A DNA stretch of 64,000 nucleotides from Candidatus Opimibacter iunctus (lineage in GTDB: Bacteria; Bacteroidota; Bacteroidia; Chitinophagales; Saprospiraceae), in NCBI GenBank assembly GCA_016716665.1, contig JADJVH010000002.1, positions 124,001 to 188,000 on the forward strand, written 5' to 3'. This document shows positions 1-9,035 of this stretch, one piece after another. Position 1 is the stretch's first letter. Each line of letters opens with the position of its first letter. Below the pieces are notes generated by a model. It did no database searches and had not been told where the DNA came from. It worked only from the letters and a program-made list of their open reading frames with translations. The position numbers and the translations under genes were made by a program.

Positions 1-190
1 GCCCTGATCCGTAGATCGGGTTTATCAGGTTGGTGCATAAGAATATTGTTTTAACTGATGAAGTATTTTGTTTTCAGATAGGAAATTTAAGGATTACCTC
101 CCAATTTTGGAACAGGGAATGAAATTTCCCTTGAAGGCAGTTGTTCGCTTCACCGGCACACCGTCTTATCTGATCAAAACCAGTTGAATC

Positions 191-601
191 ATGAAAACAG
201 GCATCTTCATGCTGTGCATCGCCATGTGCACCAGCGGACGTACTTCCGGCCAGGCTCCTGAGACTGCAGATCATGTCATTGAGGGCGGAAAGATCATCGT
301 AGAACTGGTCAAGGCTTTGAGCAATAAGAAGGACTCCGACAAGGATCCGGGGTGCAAAGGAAATTACGCCGATCTCTGCATCGAAAACGAAGCACCTGGT
401 TCGATCACGGTACAACTTGAGCAAAGAACCAATCCGGAGAAACGGGAAGTGGTCGTTTTGCCAGCCGGGAAAGAGTGTTTTCTTCAGGTCAGGGTGGGGG
501 TGTGGACGTATGACCTCCGCATGACGGGAACCACCACGTCTATGCGAAAAGGTGATTTGCTGATCGAAGGCTGTAATAATCTATCAATGAAAATAAAGTG
601 A
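191..601 (+). CDS. Small secreted protein of unknown function
   Basis: I do not recognise this 136-residue protein. The first ~21 residues (MKTGIFMLCIAMCTSG...GQA) look like a signal peptide with cleavage after GQA, so the mature protein is probably periplasmic or exported. The mature part starts with a charged, lysine/aspartate-rich stretch and then has a beta-rich region with three cysteines (in GCKGNYADLC and EGCNN) that could form disulfides. The ATG at 191 is the natural start because the hydrophobic segment follows it directly. No catalytic motif is visible. The next gene is another small exported protein in the same direction, with a repeat-filled gap between them. The gene is likely real; the function is unknown. 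Confidence 0.6.
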   Translation: MKTGIFMLCIAMCTSGRTSGQAPETADHVIEGGKIIVELVKALSNKKDSDKDPGCKGNYADLCIENEAPGSITVQLEQRTNPEKREVVVLPAGKECFLQVRVGVWTYDLRMTGTTTSMRKGDLLIEGCNNLSMKIK

Positions 602-676
602 GCTCCCAGGTGCCAGTCGCCAGCTTCCAGAGGAATGATCAAAGCCCTCTGGCGGCTGGTAGCTGGAAGCTCAGAT
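601..676. repeat. CCAGC-type intergenic repeat with imperfect hairpin
   Basis: Directly after the stop codon the words CCAG, CAGCTTCCAG and CTGGTAGCTGGAAGCT recur on both strands. Arms 620-633 and 646-659 pair over 14 bases with two mismatches. It could act as a terminator for the upstream gene, but no T-tract follows. The same kind of CCAGCTACCAGC repeat recurs at 42290-42312. Confidence 0.5.
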
Positions 677-821
677 ATTGGGTCTATCAGGTCCTGGCTC
701 CTGGCGCCGGGAATAAGGACCTCTCCATAGCGTAGCGGGCAACCGAAACCGCTTGATCAAGAAGTAGGACATCACTTCCGTGTGCCGGACGCCTCGGAAG
801 GAACATTTTAATAACTTCATC

Positions 822-1286
822 ATGAAAAACAAGAATTTTCTTAAAGCAGGCTTTGCTTTGCTCTTAGCGTGCATGATTTCTACCGGTGTATATGCACAGG
901 TTGCAGTGGTAGGAACTTTAAAGGATGGAAAGGCCTCAGTCACCAGTCTTGCTGATGCTACGGCTGTATTGAAAGGAGGACTTTCCGCCTCTGCCACAGT
1001 GACAGATATCAGCATTCAACTCGAGCCGGCAAGCGGGAAATATTACCTTTTTGGGGCTATCAGCAATGACCGCATTACAGGAAAGGCAGTAGAACTTCAA
1101 AATGAGGCAGGCATACTTAGGGCAGCAAGCGGTCCTGGTATTGAAATAACATGCACCGGATATAAATGTGGGAGATGTGTGCCTAACATTAATAAATTAA
1201 AGGTCCGTTGTGTTTGTGAAGATGCAAATCCTTCCGCAGACACACATTGTGACATGATTTCCAAAGTGGTGATTACCGCCTGGTAG
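822..1286 (+). CDS. Secreted protein of unknown function
   Basis: A 154-residue protein starting MKNKNFLKAGFALLLAC, with a clear signal peptide ending near VYAQ at residue 26. I chose the ATG at 822 rather than an upstream in-frame ATG at 780 because the signal peptide begins there. The mature part has an Ala/Ser/Thr/Val-rich, probably beta-stranded first half and a Cys-rich C-terminal segment (CTGYKCGRCVPN, then VRCVCEDA and a further Cys), six cysteines in all, suggesting a disulfide-stabilised extracytoplasmic module. No family is recognisable. It lies between another small exported protein and a thioredoxin-fold protein that could act on cysteines; that link is only inference. Confidence 0.6.
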   Translation: MKNKNFLKAGFALLLACMISTGVYAQVAVVGTLKDGKASVTSLADATAVLKGGLSASATVTDISIQLEPASGKYYLFGAISNDRITGKAVELQNEAGILRAASGPGIEITCTGYKCGRCVPNINKLKVRCVCEDANPSADTHCDMISKVVITAW

Positions 1287-1351
1287 AATGATTAGCTTCA
1301 AGTGAATAATGATGATATGCAGGACAGTCAATTGGATTGCCCTGCATTTTT

Positions 1352-1359
1352 TAAATTTG
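1352..1359 (+). promoter_or_regulatory. Bacteroidota -7 box TAAATTTG
   Basis: TAAATTTG matches the Bacteroidota -7 consensus TAnnTTTG and ends 24 bases before the ATG of the TlpA-like gene. The -33 element is not clear. Confidence 0.5.
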
Positions 1360-1383
1360 TAAAGGAACCAAACAATAAACCAT

Positions 1384-2574
1384 ATGAATACCAACTCACT
1401 CAAGCTGGTCTTTTGCATTTTGATGCAGGTGTTTTTATGTATTTCTATTTCTGCTCAGAATAGATACATGTCCGTTATCGATAAATTCGTCGAAAAGCGA
1501 AAGCAGTATGAATCCATTTCATATGATATGGTATTGTTGCGCAAATCTTTTATCATGGAAGACACAATCTTGTCTGTAGCCCATGTTGATATGGTGAGAG
1601 ACCAGAAGGATACATTGTTTGGAGGGGAATTCAGTATTGCGATAGAGGATACCCTTTGGTATGGTTATGACGGGCAGAAAATAATGAGAGGTGAAATTGA
1701 GTCATCTACATTGACTATAGCTGATCCTATCAAGTATCCCGGGGTTTTTATTACTTCCACATGGGTTGATAATTTCTTGGATTACGGGTTTATAAAAATG
1801 GGGCAGGGTCCTAAATCTTTGCTGGCTGATCCAATGATTAAAGCCACATTTTCAGATACTATGATTGGTAATTGGCCATGTGTTGCGATCCTTTTTAACC
1901 TTCCTGATGAGGGCGAGGTATATAATCGGACCATTTTTATGGCCATCGATACGATTGAATATTATGCCAGAAGCCGCATGTATTCAGCCTTTTTCCAGGG
2001 CAGTGAACAATACACCAACTGGTGGTTTAAGGAACCTAAATATGGAAATAACACCACCATAGAGAAATTGGATGGTTCTTATGAATCCACTTTTAAGCAA
2101 ATTGAACAATATAGTCCTGATACTAGCTATGAGGAGAAACCTATTGAGTTTGATTACGCACAGCTCACCGGCAAAATCTATAATAAGGATGAAATAGTGA
2201 ACTTATCAGATAGTAAAGCCAATTTCATTATTCTCGATTTCTGGTACACCTCATGCTATCCATGTATCAAGGGCATCCCTTCGGTCAACAGGCTTTACAG
2301 AGACTTTAAGGATAAGGGAGTAGCTGTCTATGGAGTAAATATGCTAGATGACGAAGTGAAGAGCAAAGCCAGGCTAGAGAAGTTTTTTAAGAACAATCTC
2401 ATAGAGTATACATCGCTGATGGTAGAAACCACTGTGGCTGATCAGATTGGTATCACGTCTTATCCTACACTGCTGGTGCTGGACAAGGATTTCCAGATCA
2501 TCTATATGGAAGATGGATTCAATGAGGATCTGTATGAGGAGGTTGCCGCAGTATTAAATGAAAAACTGAAGTAA
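1384..2574 (+). CDS. TlpA-like thioredoxin-fold protein, exported
   Basis: A 396-residue protein with a signal peptide (cleavage near SISAQ, residue ~25). Residues ~30-250 form a beta-rich domain of the kind found N-terminal to thioredoxin modules in Bacteroidota. The C-terminal ~130 residues are a TlpA/AhpC-type thioredoxin fold with the active site WYTSCYPC (Cys291 and Cys294) and the cis-proline loop SYPTL. It should catalyse thiol-disulfide exchange in the periplasm; the substrate is unknown. A TAnnTTTG box lies just upstream. The coding sequence looks more AT-rich than its neighbours, which may hint at a different history, though I did not compute this. Confidence 0.85.
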   Translation: MNTNSLKLVFCILMQVFLCISISAQNRYMSVIDKFVEKRKQYESISYDMVLLRKSFIMEDTILSVAHVDMVRDQKDTLFGGEFSIAIEDTLWYGYDGQKIMRGEIESSTLTIADPIKYPGVFITSTWVDNFLDYGFIKMGQGPKSLLADPMIKATFSDTMIGNWPCVAILFNLPDEGEVYNRTIFMAIDTIEYYARSRMYSAFFQGSEQYTNWWFKEPKYGNNTTIEKLDGSYESTFKQIEQYSPDTSYEEKPIEFDYAQLTGKIYNKDEIVNLSDSKANFIILDFWYTSCYPCIKGIPSVNRLYRDFKDKGVAVYGVNMLDDEVKSKARLEKFFKNNLIEYTSLMVETTVADQIGITSYPTLLVLDKDFQIIYMEDGFNEDLYEEVAAVLNEKLK

Positions 2575-2617
2575 TACAAACTGAGACTTAAATTAAAGTC
2601 CTGCAAGACAATCATGC

Positions 2618-4864
2618 TCAAAGATGATGGTGCCCACTCCCTTGCGCCCCTCTCATTTTTACCGCACTATATGTCTGGAGGTGAGCAACTGGATCTCCCT
2701 GTGTAAGGATGTAACATTCGTTGATAGCCAGGTCAGCATAGATCTGATCCGGACAGTCCTTACAAGGCCACTGCACGGTCACACTCTTGATCGTTGTTGA
2801 TTTTCGCAATCCCACTTCCAGTGCCAGACTATTTGCACCAAAGGACGCACCTGAAGTGACTGTACGATAGATTTTTCGGTCCTTACCATTTTCCTGCACA
2901 GTAATCATCACGCGCGCACCAATAGCAGCCTTGTTGCATGCGGTACCGGTGAGTTTCAACTCCACCCAGTTGTTTTGTTCATAATTGGGATTTTCAAACA
3001 GACAGTTATAGAACCCATCTCCATCATATGCTCCACCAATGACGGCATACAGATCTTCATCCCCATCGTGGTCAAGGTCACCAAATGAAACGCCATGTCC
3101 TTTCTGTATATTGGCAAAACCTCCGCTGTAACTCACGTCTTCAAATCGCTGCCCTTCGATATTAAGGTACATCTTATTAGGCACCAGGCTTTGATAGGTA
3201 GGATTACCTGTCGCCAGATAGAAGTCAAGAAATCCGTCGGCATTGATATCCCCTATATTACATCCCATTGTAAACACTACTTCATCCAACCCCATGGGTA
3301 TCCCCACCTCGTCAAAGACCATGTTTCCTTTGTTGTGATATAATTTAGGATACATGTCATGATCCGCCTTGCCCATTTTACTCAACATCCAGTTTTTAGC
3401 AGGCGTGCCATCATTGGTGTACCCCGAAACAAAAATGTCCTCGTTGCCATCATTATCAAAATCGAAGTTAAAGCATGGGAAACTCATGATTGGATTTCCT
3501 ACACCTGCCTGTTCAGTGATATTGAGAAATTCCTTTTTTCCGATGGCGCCCTGGTTGAGCCAGAGATCATTTGGGGTAGCGATAGATGACATGTAGATAT
3601 CCGGAAACCGGTCATTGTTGATATCGGTCGCCACACAGCCTTTGAAGAACTTATTTACGGTTAGGCCATATTGGGTGGACTCATAACTGAAAGAGCCGTT
3701 TTTCTGATTGATATAAAAGTCAATCCCCCTGTCATAGCCAGGCAATGATTCATTACACACCACAAGGTCAAGCCATCCGTCGAGATTGAAATCTGCCCAT
3801 GCAGATGTCTGGGTTGGGCCGACATGGGTCAGCCCGGCCTTAAGGGTTACATCCCGGAAAGATCCTTTGCCGGTATTCATAAGCAGGGTATTCGGGATAT
3901 CACCCTGGGTCTGGTACCATGCACCCCGCATCAGGTAGATGTCCAGCCAGCCATCATTGTTGTAGTCAGTCTGGTTGAGATTCAATACCCCAACCTGTCC
4001 ATCCAACCCGTATGCATCCGTTTGGTCAGAAAAAGTCCCATCCCCATTGTTGACATAAAAAATTAACTCTTCTGTGGGTTTCCATGAGGTGATGACGATA
4101 TCCAGCCAGCCATCATTTGTAAAGTCATCGATGATGACGCCACCTGCCAGTCCGTTTCGATTTAAACCAATGTCGGGAGCAATGTCCTTGAATTTTGGGA
4201 TAGCCATCTTGGAAGTAAACCATGACGGGTCGATACGATACTGGACAGGTACACTATCCGGAAACTGACCAAGCGTCATATACGCGAGGTTTAAGAGATA
4301 TACGGTTTCGAGATCATCCGGGAATTCCTTCAGTAACTTTTTATACTGGACGATGGCTCCTTTTGACCCAAAAGGTAATTGATGGATCCCCTTTCCCTGG
4401 ATAGGCAGTAGACAGGATTCATGATTATGATTGTTGACACAGTTTTCAATTTCCCCATGCCGCATGTAGGCAATACCGATGACGGACAATAAGTTGCGGC
4501 GTACTTCCGGGTCAAGTTCCATGTCGTACTGCTCAATAAGCTGGATGAGCTGGGTGTACAATTGCAGTGCATCCCTGGTGTCACCGGATTTGAGCACTTC
4601 GAAAGCATAGTCAACGCCCAGGTTGACTTTATCCTGCAGATCACTGGCGTTTTGCAGTTTGGCCAATTTCAATTTAGCCCTTTCGGCATTAAAAGTTGGA
4701 TTGAGCTTCAATAGATCAATCTTGCGGTATGCCTCCTGGACCCAGATCCTTGTATCTTCTTCAGGGGTGAGTGGTCCCAAATCTGTCTGATCAGATTTGC
4801 ATGATAGCACAAACAATGCCATTACGCACCAAAATATTCTTTGGTAATTTCCACTAGTGCTCAT
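2618..4864 (-). CDS. FG-GAP/VCBS repeat protein with C-terminal ASPIC/UnbV domain
   Basis: A 748-residue exported protein. The N-terminus is a lipoprotein-type signal (hydrophobic stretch ending LSCKSD). Residues ~45-180 are helical and TPR-like. From ~235 there are many FG-GAP/VCBS units with Ca-binding-like patterns (DFTNDGWLDI, DYNNDGWLDIY, DFNLDGWLDL, DINNDRFPDIY, DFDNDGNEDIF, DINADGFLDFY, DLDHDGDEDLY). These build a beta-propeller, usually for adhesion or polysaccharide binding. The C-terminus (LKLTGTACNKAAIGARV...VTVQWP) is an ASPIC/UnbV domain. This architecture is the CRTAC1-like family, common at Bacteroidota cell surfaces, often near SusCD genes, though none is adjacent here. It is convergent with the TlpA-like gene and divergent from the AhpD-like gene. 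Confidence 0.9.
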   Translation of the reverse strand: MSTSGNYQRIFWCVMALFVLSCKSDQTDLGPLTPEEDTRIWVQEAYRKIDLLKLNPTFNAERAKLKLAKLQNASDLQDKVNLGVDYAFEVLKSGDTRDALQLYTQLIQLIEQYDMELDPEVRRNLLSVIGIAYMRHGEIENCVNNHNHESCLLPIQGKGIHQLPFGSKGAIVQYKKLLKEFPDDLETVYLLNLAYMTLGQFPDSVPVQYRIDPSWFTSKMAIPKFKDIAPDIGLNRNGLAGGVIIDDFTNDGWLDIVITSWKPTEELIFYVNNGDGTFSDQTDAYGLDGQVGVLNLNQTDYNNDGWLDIYLMRGAWYQTQGDIPNTLLMNTGKGSFRDVTLKAGLTHVGPTQTSAWADFNLDGWLDLVVCNESLPGYDRGIDFYINQKNGSFSYESTQYGLTVNKFFKGCVATDINNDRFPDIYMSSIATPNDLWLNQGAIGKKEFLNITEQAGVGNPIMSFPCFNFDFDNDGNEDIFVSGYTNDGTPAKNWMLSKMGKADHDMYPKLYHNKGNMVFDEVGIPMGLDEVVFTMGCNIGDINADGFLDFYLATGNPTYQSLVPNKMYLNIEGQRFEDVSYSGGFANIQKGHGVSFGDLDHDGDEDLYAVIGGAYDGDGFYNCLFENPNYEQNNWVELKLTGTACNKAAIGARVMITVQENGKDRKIYRTVTSGASFGANSLALEVGLRKSTTIKSVTVQWPCKDCPDQIYADLAINECYILTQGDPVAHLQTYSAVKMRGAQGSGHHHL

Positions 4865-4924
4865 GAGGTGAAGGTACAGCGATCTATTCTCTAACTTTGC
4901 ACCAATACACGAAGTCTCAACATT

Positions 4925-4932
4925 TATATTTG
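4925..4932 (+). promoter_or_regulatory. Bacteroidota -7 box TATATTTG
   Basis: TATATTTG fits TAnnTTTG and ends 25 bases before the ATG at 4958. A TTTG lies upstream, but the spacing (about 25) is longer than the usual ~19-21, so the -33 assignment is weak. Confidence 0.45.
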
Positions 4933-4957
4933 TTCTAAACTCTGAAATAAAACAGCT

Positions 4958-5299
4958 ATGTCAGTGATCCAGGATTTCAATGATTACCGCCAGCGGATGA
5001 ACGATGTCATCCTATCGCAGGATAATAAGGTGATCAAGCGCTTTTTCAGCCTTGACAACCAGACCTATGAGGATGGCGCATTATCTGAAGTAACCAAGGA
5101 ACTTTTGGGCCTGGTAGCCTCGATGGTGTTGCGCTGCGATGACTGCATTAAATACCACCTTGGCCGCTGCCATGAATTGGGGGTGACCAAGGACCAGATC
5201 TATGAAGCATGTTCCGTTGCATTGGTGGTAGGCGGATCGATTTTTATTCCGCATATGCGCAGGGCGGCGGAGTATTGGGAGGAACTAGAGAAAGGTTGA
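4958..5299 (+). CDS. AhpD/carboxymuconolactone decarboxylase-family protein
   Basis: A 113-residue single-domain protein of the CMD/AhpD superfamily. The signature is present: SMVLRCDDCIKYHLGRC gives the CxxC...H peroxidatic motif (Cys54, Cys57, His61) on the central helix. Such proteins are usually cytoplasmic oligomers with thiol-dependent peroxidase or disulfide reductase activity; the physiological substrate here cannot be told. Length is normal for the short CMD type. The stop codon falls inside the first unit of a 16-base tandem repeat, so the repeat has invaded or grown right up to the gene end. Confidence 0.85.
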   Translation: MSVIQDFNDYRQRMNDVILSQDNKVIKRFFSLDNQTYEDGALSEVTKELLGLVASMVLRCDDCIKYHLGRCHELGVTKDQIYEACSVALVVGGSIFIPHMRRAAEYWEELEKG

Positions 5300-5334
5300 T
5301 GGGTTTATAGGTTGATGGGTTTATAGGTTTATTA
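5294..5334. repeat. 16-bp tandem repeat GGTTGATGGGTTTATA
   Basis: Two exact 16-base units (5294-5309 and 5310-5325) followed by a partial one (GGTTTATTA). The first unit includes the TGA stop of the AhpD-like gene. It sits at a convergent gene junction. Confidence 0.8.
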
Positions 5335-5363
5335 ATTTAATGTTGACATATAATGTTGTGTTG

Positions 5364-5651
5364 TCACGATAGAAAAGTGGTCACTAGATTTTCCCATTCC
5401 TTTTTAAGTGTATTCTCTGGTCTTTTGCTGCCGGCTCTTTGATACCAGTAATCCGCATTCCACAGATCCCCTTCCTTGCGATGCAGATATGCATGGATCA
5501 ATGCAGCCTCTTTTGATTCAATATCCTGGATGATGGCATGGCTTTTATGCCAGTCACCTTTGGCGTCGTACCATAGCGCAAGCAGTAATGGCGTGAGTCC
5601 GGGCGGAGGTGTGCTGTGTTGAAGTGATGAATTGAATTCTTCAATGGTCAT
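5364..5651 (-). CDS. Conserved hypothetical helical protein (TPR-like)
   Basis: A 95-residue protein with no signal peptide, predicted to be cytoplasmic. It is mostly helical, with the pattern ALWYDAKGDWHKSHAII...AALIHAYLHRKEGDLWNADYWYQRAG, which reads like two TPR-type helix pairs (Trp/Tyr/Gly at hairpin positions). Small conserved proteins of this form with the phrase HAYLHRKEGD...YWYxRAG occur in Bacteroidota; the function is not known to me. It is convergent with the AhpD-like gene and followed on its upstream side by a repeat-rich 330-base gap. Confidence 0.65.
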   Translation of the reverse strand: MTIEEFNSSLQHSTPPPGLTPLLLALWYDAKGDWHKSHAIIQDIESKEAALIHAYLHRKEGDLWNADYWYQRAGSKRPENTLKKEWENLVTTFLS

Positions 5652-5983
5652 GATGCAAATTTAGTTATTGTATTGCCCCTTGGCCCCCTGACTAGGTAAT
5701 CCCCCCTAGCCCCCCGAAGGCTGCTGTTTATACACAAATCGGAAATGGCATGTTTTTAAATTTCCACAGGAAATACAAACGCCGCTGGATGGAGTTCTCT
5801 CCGCCAGCAGGATGATTCCAATTCAGGATTCCTTTAGATATTCACTCTGGGTATTCATTGGTTGGCGGAGAGAACTCCATCCAACGGCCGATGGCCGATT
5901 ATACTTGGGTATCCTATATTGGTTGACTGCGGAGGTTCCATCCCTATTGAAATGTGTATAAACGGCAGCCCTAAAGGGGCTGA
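5652..5983. other. Intergenic region holding a long inverted-repeat element
   Basis: No gene is seen in these 332 bases. From 5690 the sequence is C-rich (CCCCTTGGCCCCCTGA, then CCCCCCTAGCCCCCCGAAGG), a common type of Bacteroidota intergenic repeat. The remainder is the 5755-5950 inverted-repeat element described separately. Confidence 0.6.
5755..5950. repeat. Inverted-repeat element, copy 1 (arms GGATGGAGTTCTCTCCGCC)
   Basis: The 19-base arm GGATGGAGTTCTCTCCGCC at 5787-5805 recurs as its exact reverse complement at 5864-5882, 58 bases apart. The flank TTTCCACAGGAAATA on the left and CCAACGGCCGATGGCCGATT on the right are also conserved in copy 2 at 29963-30190. A decayed third arm (GCGGAGGTTCCATCC) lies near 5931-5945. 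No coding capacity is apparent, so this is a dispersed non-coding element, possibly mobile or structural RNA. Confidence 0.8.
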
Positions 5984-6688
5984 TCAGGATTTCATCCAGA
6001 TCTTCAAAAAATTCCTTGCCTCCTGAAACAGGATCTTACGATTCATTTTTGAAAAGGTAATACCTGGACGCAGTGCGATAGGATACCCAATGACCTTGAG
6101 CTCTTTTTTGGCAGAGAGCAGGAAGATAAATTCGAGATCAAACAAATAGCGGTCGATGGTAGTGGACAAGAAAATGTCTTTTACATTTTTTCTAAAGCCC
6201 TTCAACCCGGCTTGTGTGTCATCGACCTTGAGCCTGAGTAATTTTGCATTGAAGCTGCGTAGTAACCTGGAGATACGTCTGCGTGCGGCAGGCAGGTGGA
6301 TGTAATAGGCATCATCCCGTTTACCGATCACGGCATCATTGGATTCCATCAGCGAATGGATCAACCCGATCATACTTTCCTCTGTATAGGGCCAGTCGAT
6401 ATCGGTGTACACAATATAATCTGCTGTCGATTGTTTTACGCCTTGCCTTAAGGCATATCCCTTGCCACGGTTTTCTTCATAACTAACCCATTGAAGATCA
6501 GGGATCCCACCCTTGAGCAGTGTAAGGGAGTGTGTTTTATCCAGGCGCTGCGAACCGTCATTGACGATGAAAAGCCTTATCTTTAAGGCAGGTAAGGCTT
6601 TCACCAGGGATTGAAAACGGCCGATGACAACCTCCTCCCAGCCGGGAAGCGGATTGTATGCAGGTAGTATGATGTCCAGGCTGGTCAT
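5984..6688 (-). CDS. Family 2 glycosyltransferase
   Basis: A 234-residue GT2-fold protein. The start MTSLDIILPAYNP is the typical GT-A beginning. The nucleotide-sugar binding region has LFIVNDGSQ, followed by ENRGKGYALRQG and the metal-binding YTDIDWPY. DTQAGLKGFRK near residue 160 is the acceptor-side motif usual in dolichyl/undecaprenyl-phosphate hexosyltransferases (ALG5/DPM-like). No C-terminal membrane segment is present, so it is a soluble or peripheral enzyme, probably acting at the inner membrane on a lipid-phosphate carrier. The exact sugar is not predictable. It is divergent from pcrA with an 86-base gap. Confidence 0.85.
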   Translation of the reverse strand: MTSLDIILPAYNPLPGWEEVVIGRFQSLVKALPALKIRLFIVNDGSQRLDKTHSLTLLKGGIPDLQWVSYEENRGKGYALRQGVKQSTADYIVYTDIDWPYTEESMIGLIHSLMESNDAVIGKRDDAYYIHLPAARRRISRLLRSFNAKLLRLKVDDTQAGLKGFRKNVKDIFLSTTIDRYLFDLEFIFLLSAKKELKVIGYPIALRPGITFSKMNRKILFQEARNFLKIWMKS

Positions 6689-6756
6689 GAAGCCGCCAAA
6701 AATACATAATTCCGTTCCGACGCATTTTTCTTTCCCAAAAGGATGTTCATATCATC

Positions 6757-6764
6757 TATTTTTG
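6757..6764 (+). promoter_or_regulatory. Bacteroidota -7 box TATTTTTG upstream of pcrA
   Basis: TATTTTTG fits TAnnTTTG and ends 10 bases before the pcrA ATG. TTTC at 6731-6734 is a possible -33 element at 22 bases spacing. Confidence 0.45.
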
Positions 6765-6774
6765 CCCTGTATCT

Positions 6775-9012
6775 ATGAGTTATCTTCAATCCCTCAACGA
6801 AGTTCAGCGCAAGGCTGTCACGCACACCGACGGGCCAGTCATGGTCATTGCAGGCCCCGGCTCCGGCAAGACCCGCGTGCTGACCTATCGTATTGCCTAT
6901 CTGATCGAACAAGGTATTCCCCCACAGCATATCCTGGCACTGACGTTTACCAACAAAGCAGCCAGGGAAATGAAGGAGCGTATAGCCCATGTGGTTGGTT
7001 CTAAGGGAGATAGGGTATGGGCAGGTACCTTTCACTCGATTTTTGCAAGGATACTGAGAGTAGAAGCCACCAAGATTGACTTTCCGCCTGCATTTACAAT
7101 CTACGACCGCGATGACTCCAAGAGCCTGGTCACTGATATCATCAGGGAGATGCGACTGGATACCAAGCAATACAATCCCAGCGGCGTCCTCGCACGAATC
7201 TCCTCCGCCAAGTCCAACCTGATCACCCCTGAGCGCTACGCTAAGGATGATGATCTCGTACTCTATGACCGGATGAACAAGCGTCCGCAGATCTATGAGA
7301 TCTACGAACGCTACTATAAGCGATGCAAGCAGGCTGGTGCGATGGACTTTGATGACCTGCTGCTGCAGATGTATCGCCTGTTGCAAGAAAACCGTGAGGA
7401 TGTGCGGCACAAGTACCAACGCATTTTTCAGTATGTGCTGGTCGATGAGTTTCAGGATACCAACTACCTGCAATACGCCATCATCAAGCACCTCACGATG
7501 TACCCAGGCAGTCCTCACAATATCTGTATCGTAGGCGATGATGCACAGAGCATCTACTCATTTCGCGGGGCCACTATCGAAAACATCCTCAAGTTTGAAC
7601 ATGACTTTCCGGAATTAGTCACCTACAAACTCGAACAAAACTATCGCTCTACAGAGCACATCGTGCAGGCGGCCAATATGGTCATCCAGAACAATAGCAA
7701 ACAGATCCCGAAAGAAATCTGGACGGAACTCGGCACAGGTCATAAAATCAAGATGATCAAAGCAGTCAGTGATGTAGAAGAAGGACGCTTAGTAGCCAGT
7801 ACGATCATTGAATACAAAAACAGGCTGCATCTCGAAAACAAGGATATCGCGATCCTGTATCGGACCAATGCACAGTCCAGGATTTTTGAAGAGCATCTCC
7901 GCAAGCAAAACCTAGCCTATCGGATTTTCGGTGGCCTGTCGTTTTATCAACGCAAAGAGATAAAGGATATCCTCGGCTATCTGCGCCTCACGATCAATGA
8001 GCGCGATGACGAAGCGTTCAAGCGGATCATCAATACGCCAAAGCGCGGTATCGGCAAGACGACTACAGATCAGATCGCTGAATTGGCCGTAGCGCAGGGA
8101 GTCTCTATGTGGGCTATCCTGACATCGGGTGCATACCCTGCCAAGGGTAAACTACTTGCGTTTCTACAAATGATAGAAGGCTTCAGGCAGAAGGCACTTG
8201 AAGGCAATGCATATGATGTGGCACTGAAGGTCGCCCAGGAAAGTGGGCTTTACGAAGAATTGAGGCAAGACTCCAGCATCGAAGGCATCAGCCGAATGGA
8301 AAATGCAAACGCCCTCCTCGATGGCATCAAGGAGTTTGTTGAAAATGACAATGCGGATGAGGCTACCAATGATCGGAGCCTTGCTGCCTATCTGGCCAAT
8401 ATCGCCCTCCTGACCGACTCTGATGAAAAGACTGATGAGGAACCCAACTACATCAGCCTGATGACTACACACACCGCCAAGGGCCTTGAGTGGAAAGCGG
8501 TATTTGTAGTTGGTCTTGAAGAAAATTTATTTCCCTCTTATATGTCCATGGGTTCACCGGACCAGTTGGATGAGGAGCGCAGACTATTTTATGTCTCCAT
8601 CACAAGGGCCAAAATGTTTCTCGCCTTGTCTTATGCTACAAGCCGGTATCAGTTTGGCCAGTTCAGGTACAATGACCCTAGCCGCTTCCTGGAAGAGATT
8701 GATGAGCTGCATTTTGAGACGACAGTTGAGCGGAGAGGAAAGCCAACTCTTCCAGAGCCTAGATTGCTCGCTGATCGGCCTAACCGCAAGCGTGACTACG
8801 AACCACGTGTGAGTCCTGCTGATTTCAAGCCCAGCCCATCTGAACAAATTGCAGAAGGAATGGAAGTATTGCATCTTCAGTTTGGCCGCGGCAAGATCGT
8901 CAACATCGATGGTGCAAGGGAAAACCGTGTGGCGACCATACGGTTTGAAGAGAGTGATGATCAGGAGAGAAGGATCATGCTTCGCTTCGCGAAACTACAG
9001 ATCGTAGAATAA
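6775..9012 (+). CDS. pcrA: ATP-dependent DNA helicase, UvrD/PcrA family
   Basis: A 745-residue SF1A 3'-5' helicase for nucleotide-excision and mismatch repair, and for removal of RecA or stalled complexes. Visible motifs: Q motif LNEVQRKAV, Walker A GPGSGKT (residues ~27-33), motif Ia TFTNKAAREMKER, motif II LVDEFQDTN, motif III GDDAQSIYSFRGA, motif IV LEQNYRS, motif V TTHTAKGLEW and motif VI RRLFYVSITRA. The C-terminal tail (GMEVLHLQFGRGKIVNIDG) is the Tudor-like RNA-polymerase-interacting domain of PcrA. Length is normal. It ends at a convergent junction with a long perfect palindrome that likely stops transcription. Confidence 0.96.
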   Translation: MSYLQSLNEVQRKAVTHTDGPVMVIAGPGSGKTRVLTYRIAYLIEQGIPPQHILALTFTNKAAREMKERIAHVVGSKGDRVWAGTFHSIFARILRVEATKIDFPPAFTIYDRDDSKSLVTDIIREMRLDTKQYNPSGVLARISSAKSNLITPERYAKDDDLVLYDRMNKRPQIYEIYERYYKRCKQAGAMDFDDLLLQMYRLLQENREDVRHKYQRIFQYVLVDEFQDTNYLQYAIIKHLTMYPGSPHNICIVGDDAQSIYSFRGATIENILKFEHDFPELVTYKLEQNYRSTEHIVQAANMVIQNNSKQIPKEIWTELGTGHKIKMIKAVSDVEEGRLVASTIIEYKNRLHLENKDIAILYRTNAQSRIFEEHLRKQNLAYRIFGGLSFYQRKEIKDILGYLRLTINERDDEAFKRIINTPKRGIGKTTTDQIAELAVAQGVSMWAILTSGAYPAKGKLLAFLQMIEGFRQKALEGNAYDVALKVAQESGLYEELRQDSSIEGISRMENANALLDGIKEFVENDNADEATNDRSLAAYLANIALLTDSDEKTDEEPNYISLMTTHTAKGLEWKAVFVVGLEENLFPSYMSMGSPDQLDEERRLFYVSITRAKMFLALSYATSRYQFGQFRYNDPSRFLEEIDELHFETTVERRGKPTLPEPRLLADRPNRKRDYEPRVSPADFKPSPSEQIAEGMEVLHLQFGRGKIVNIDGARENRVATIRFEESDDQERRIMLRFAKLQIVE

Positions 9013-9035
9013 ATTAAAATTCAAGATTGCACTTC

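Noticed and set aside
1..190. Possible gene end or RNA at the left edge
   Set aside because: No frame with family features crosses it and no tRNA-like or rRNA-like sequence is seen.
6685..7518. Long open frame on the minus strand (277 codons) under pcrA
   Set aside because: It lies fully antisense to the strongly conserved helicase motifs of pcrA and its translation has no recognisable domain.
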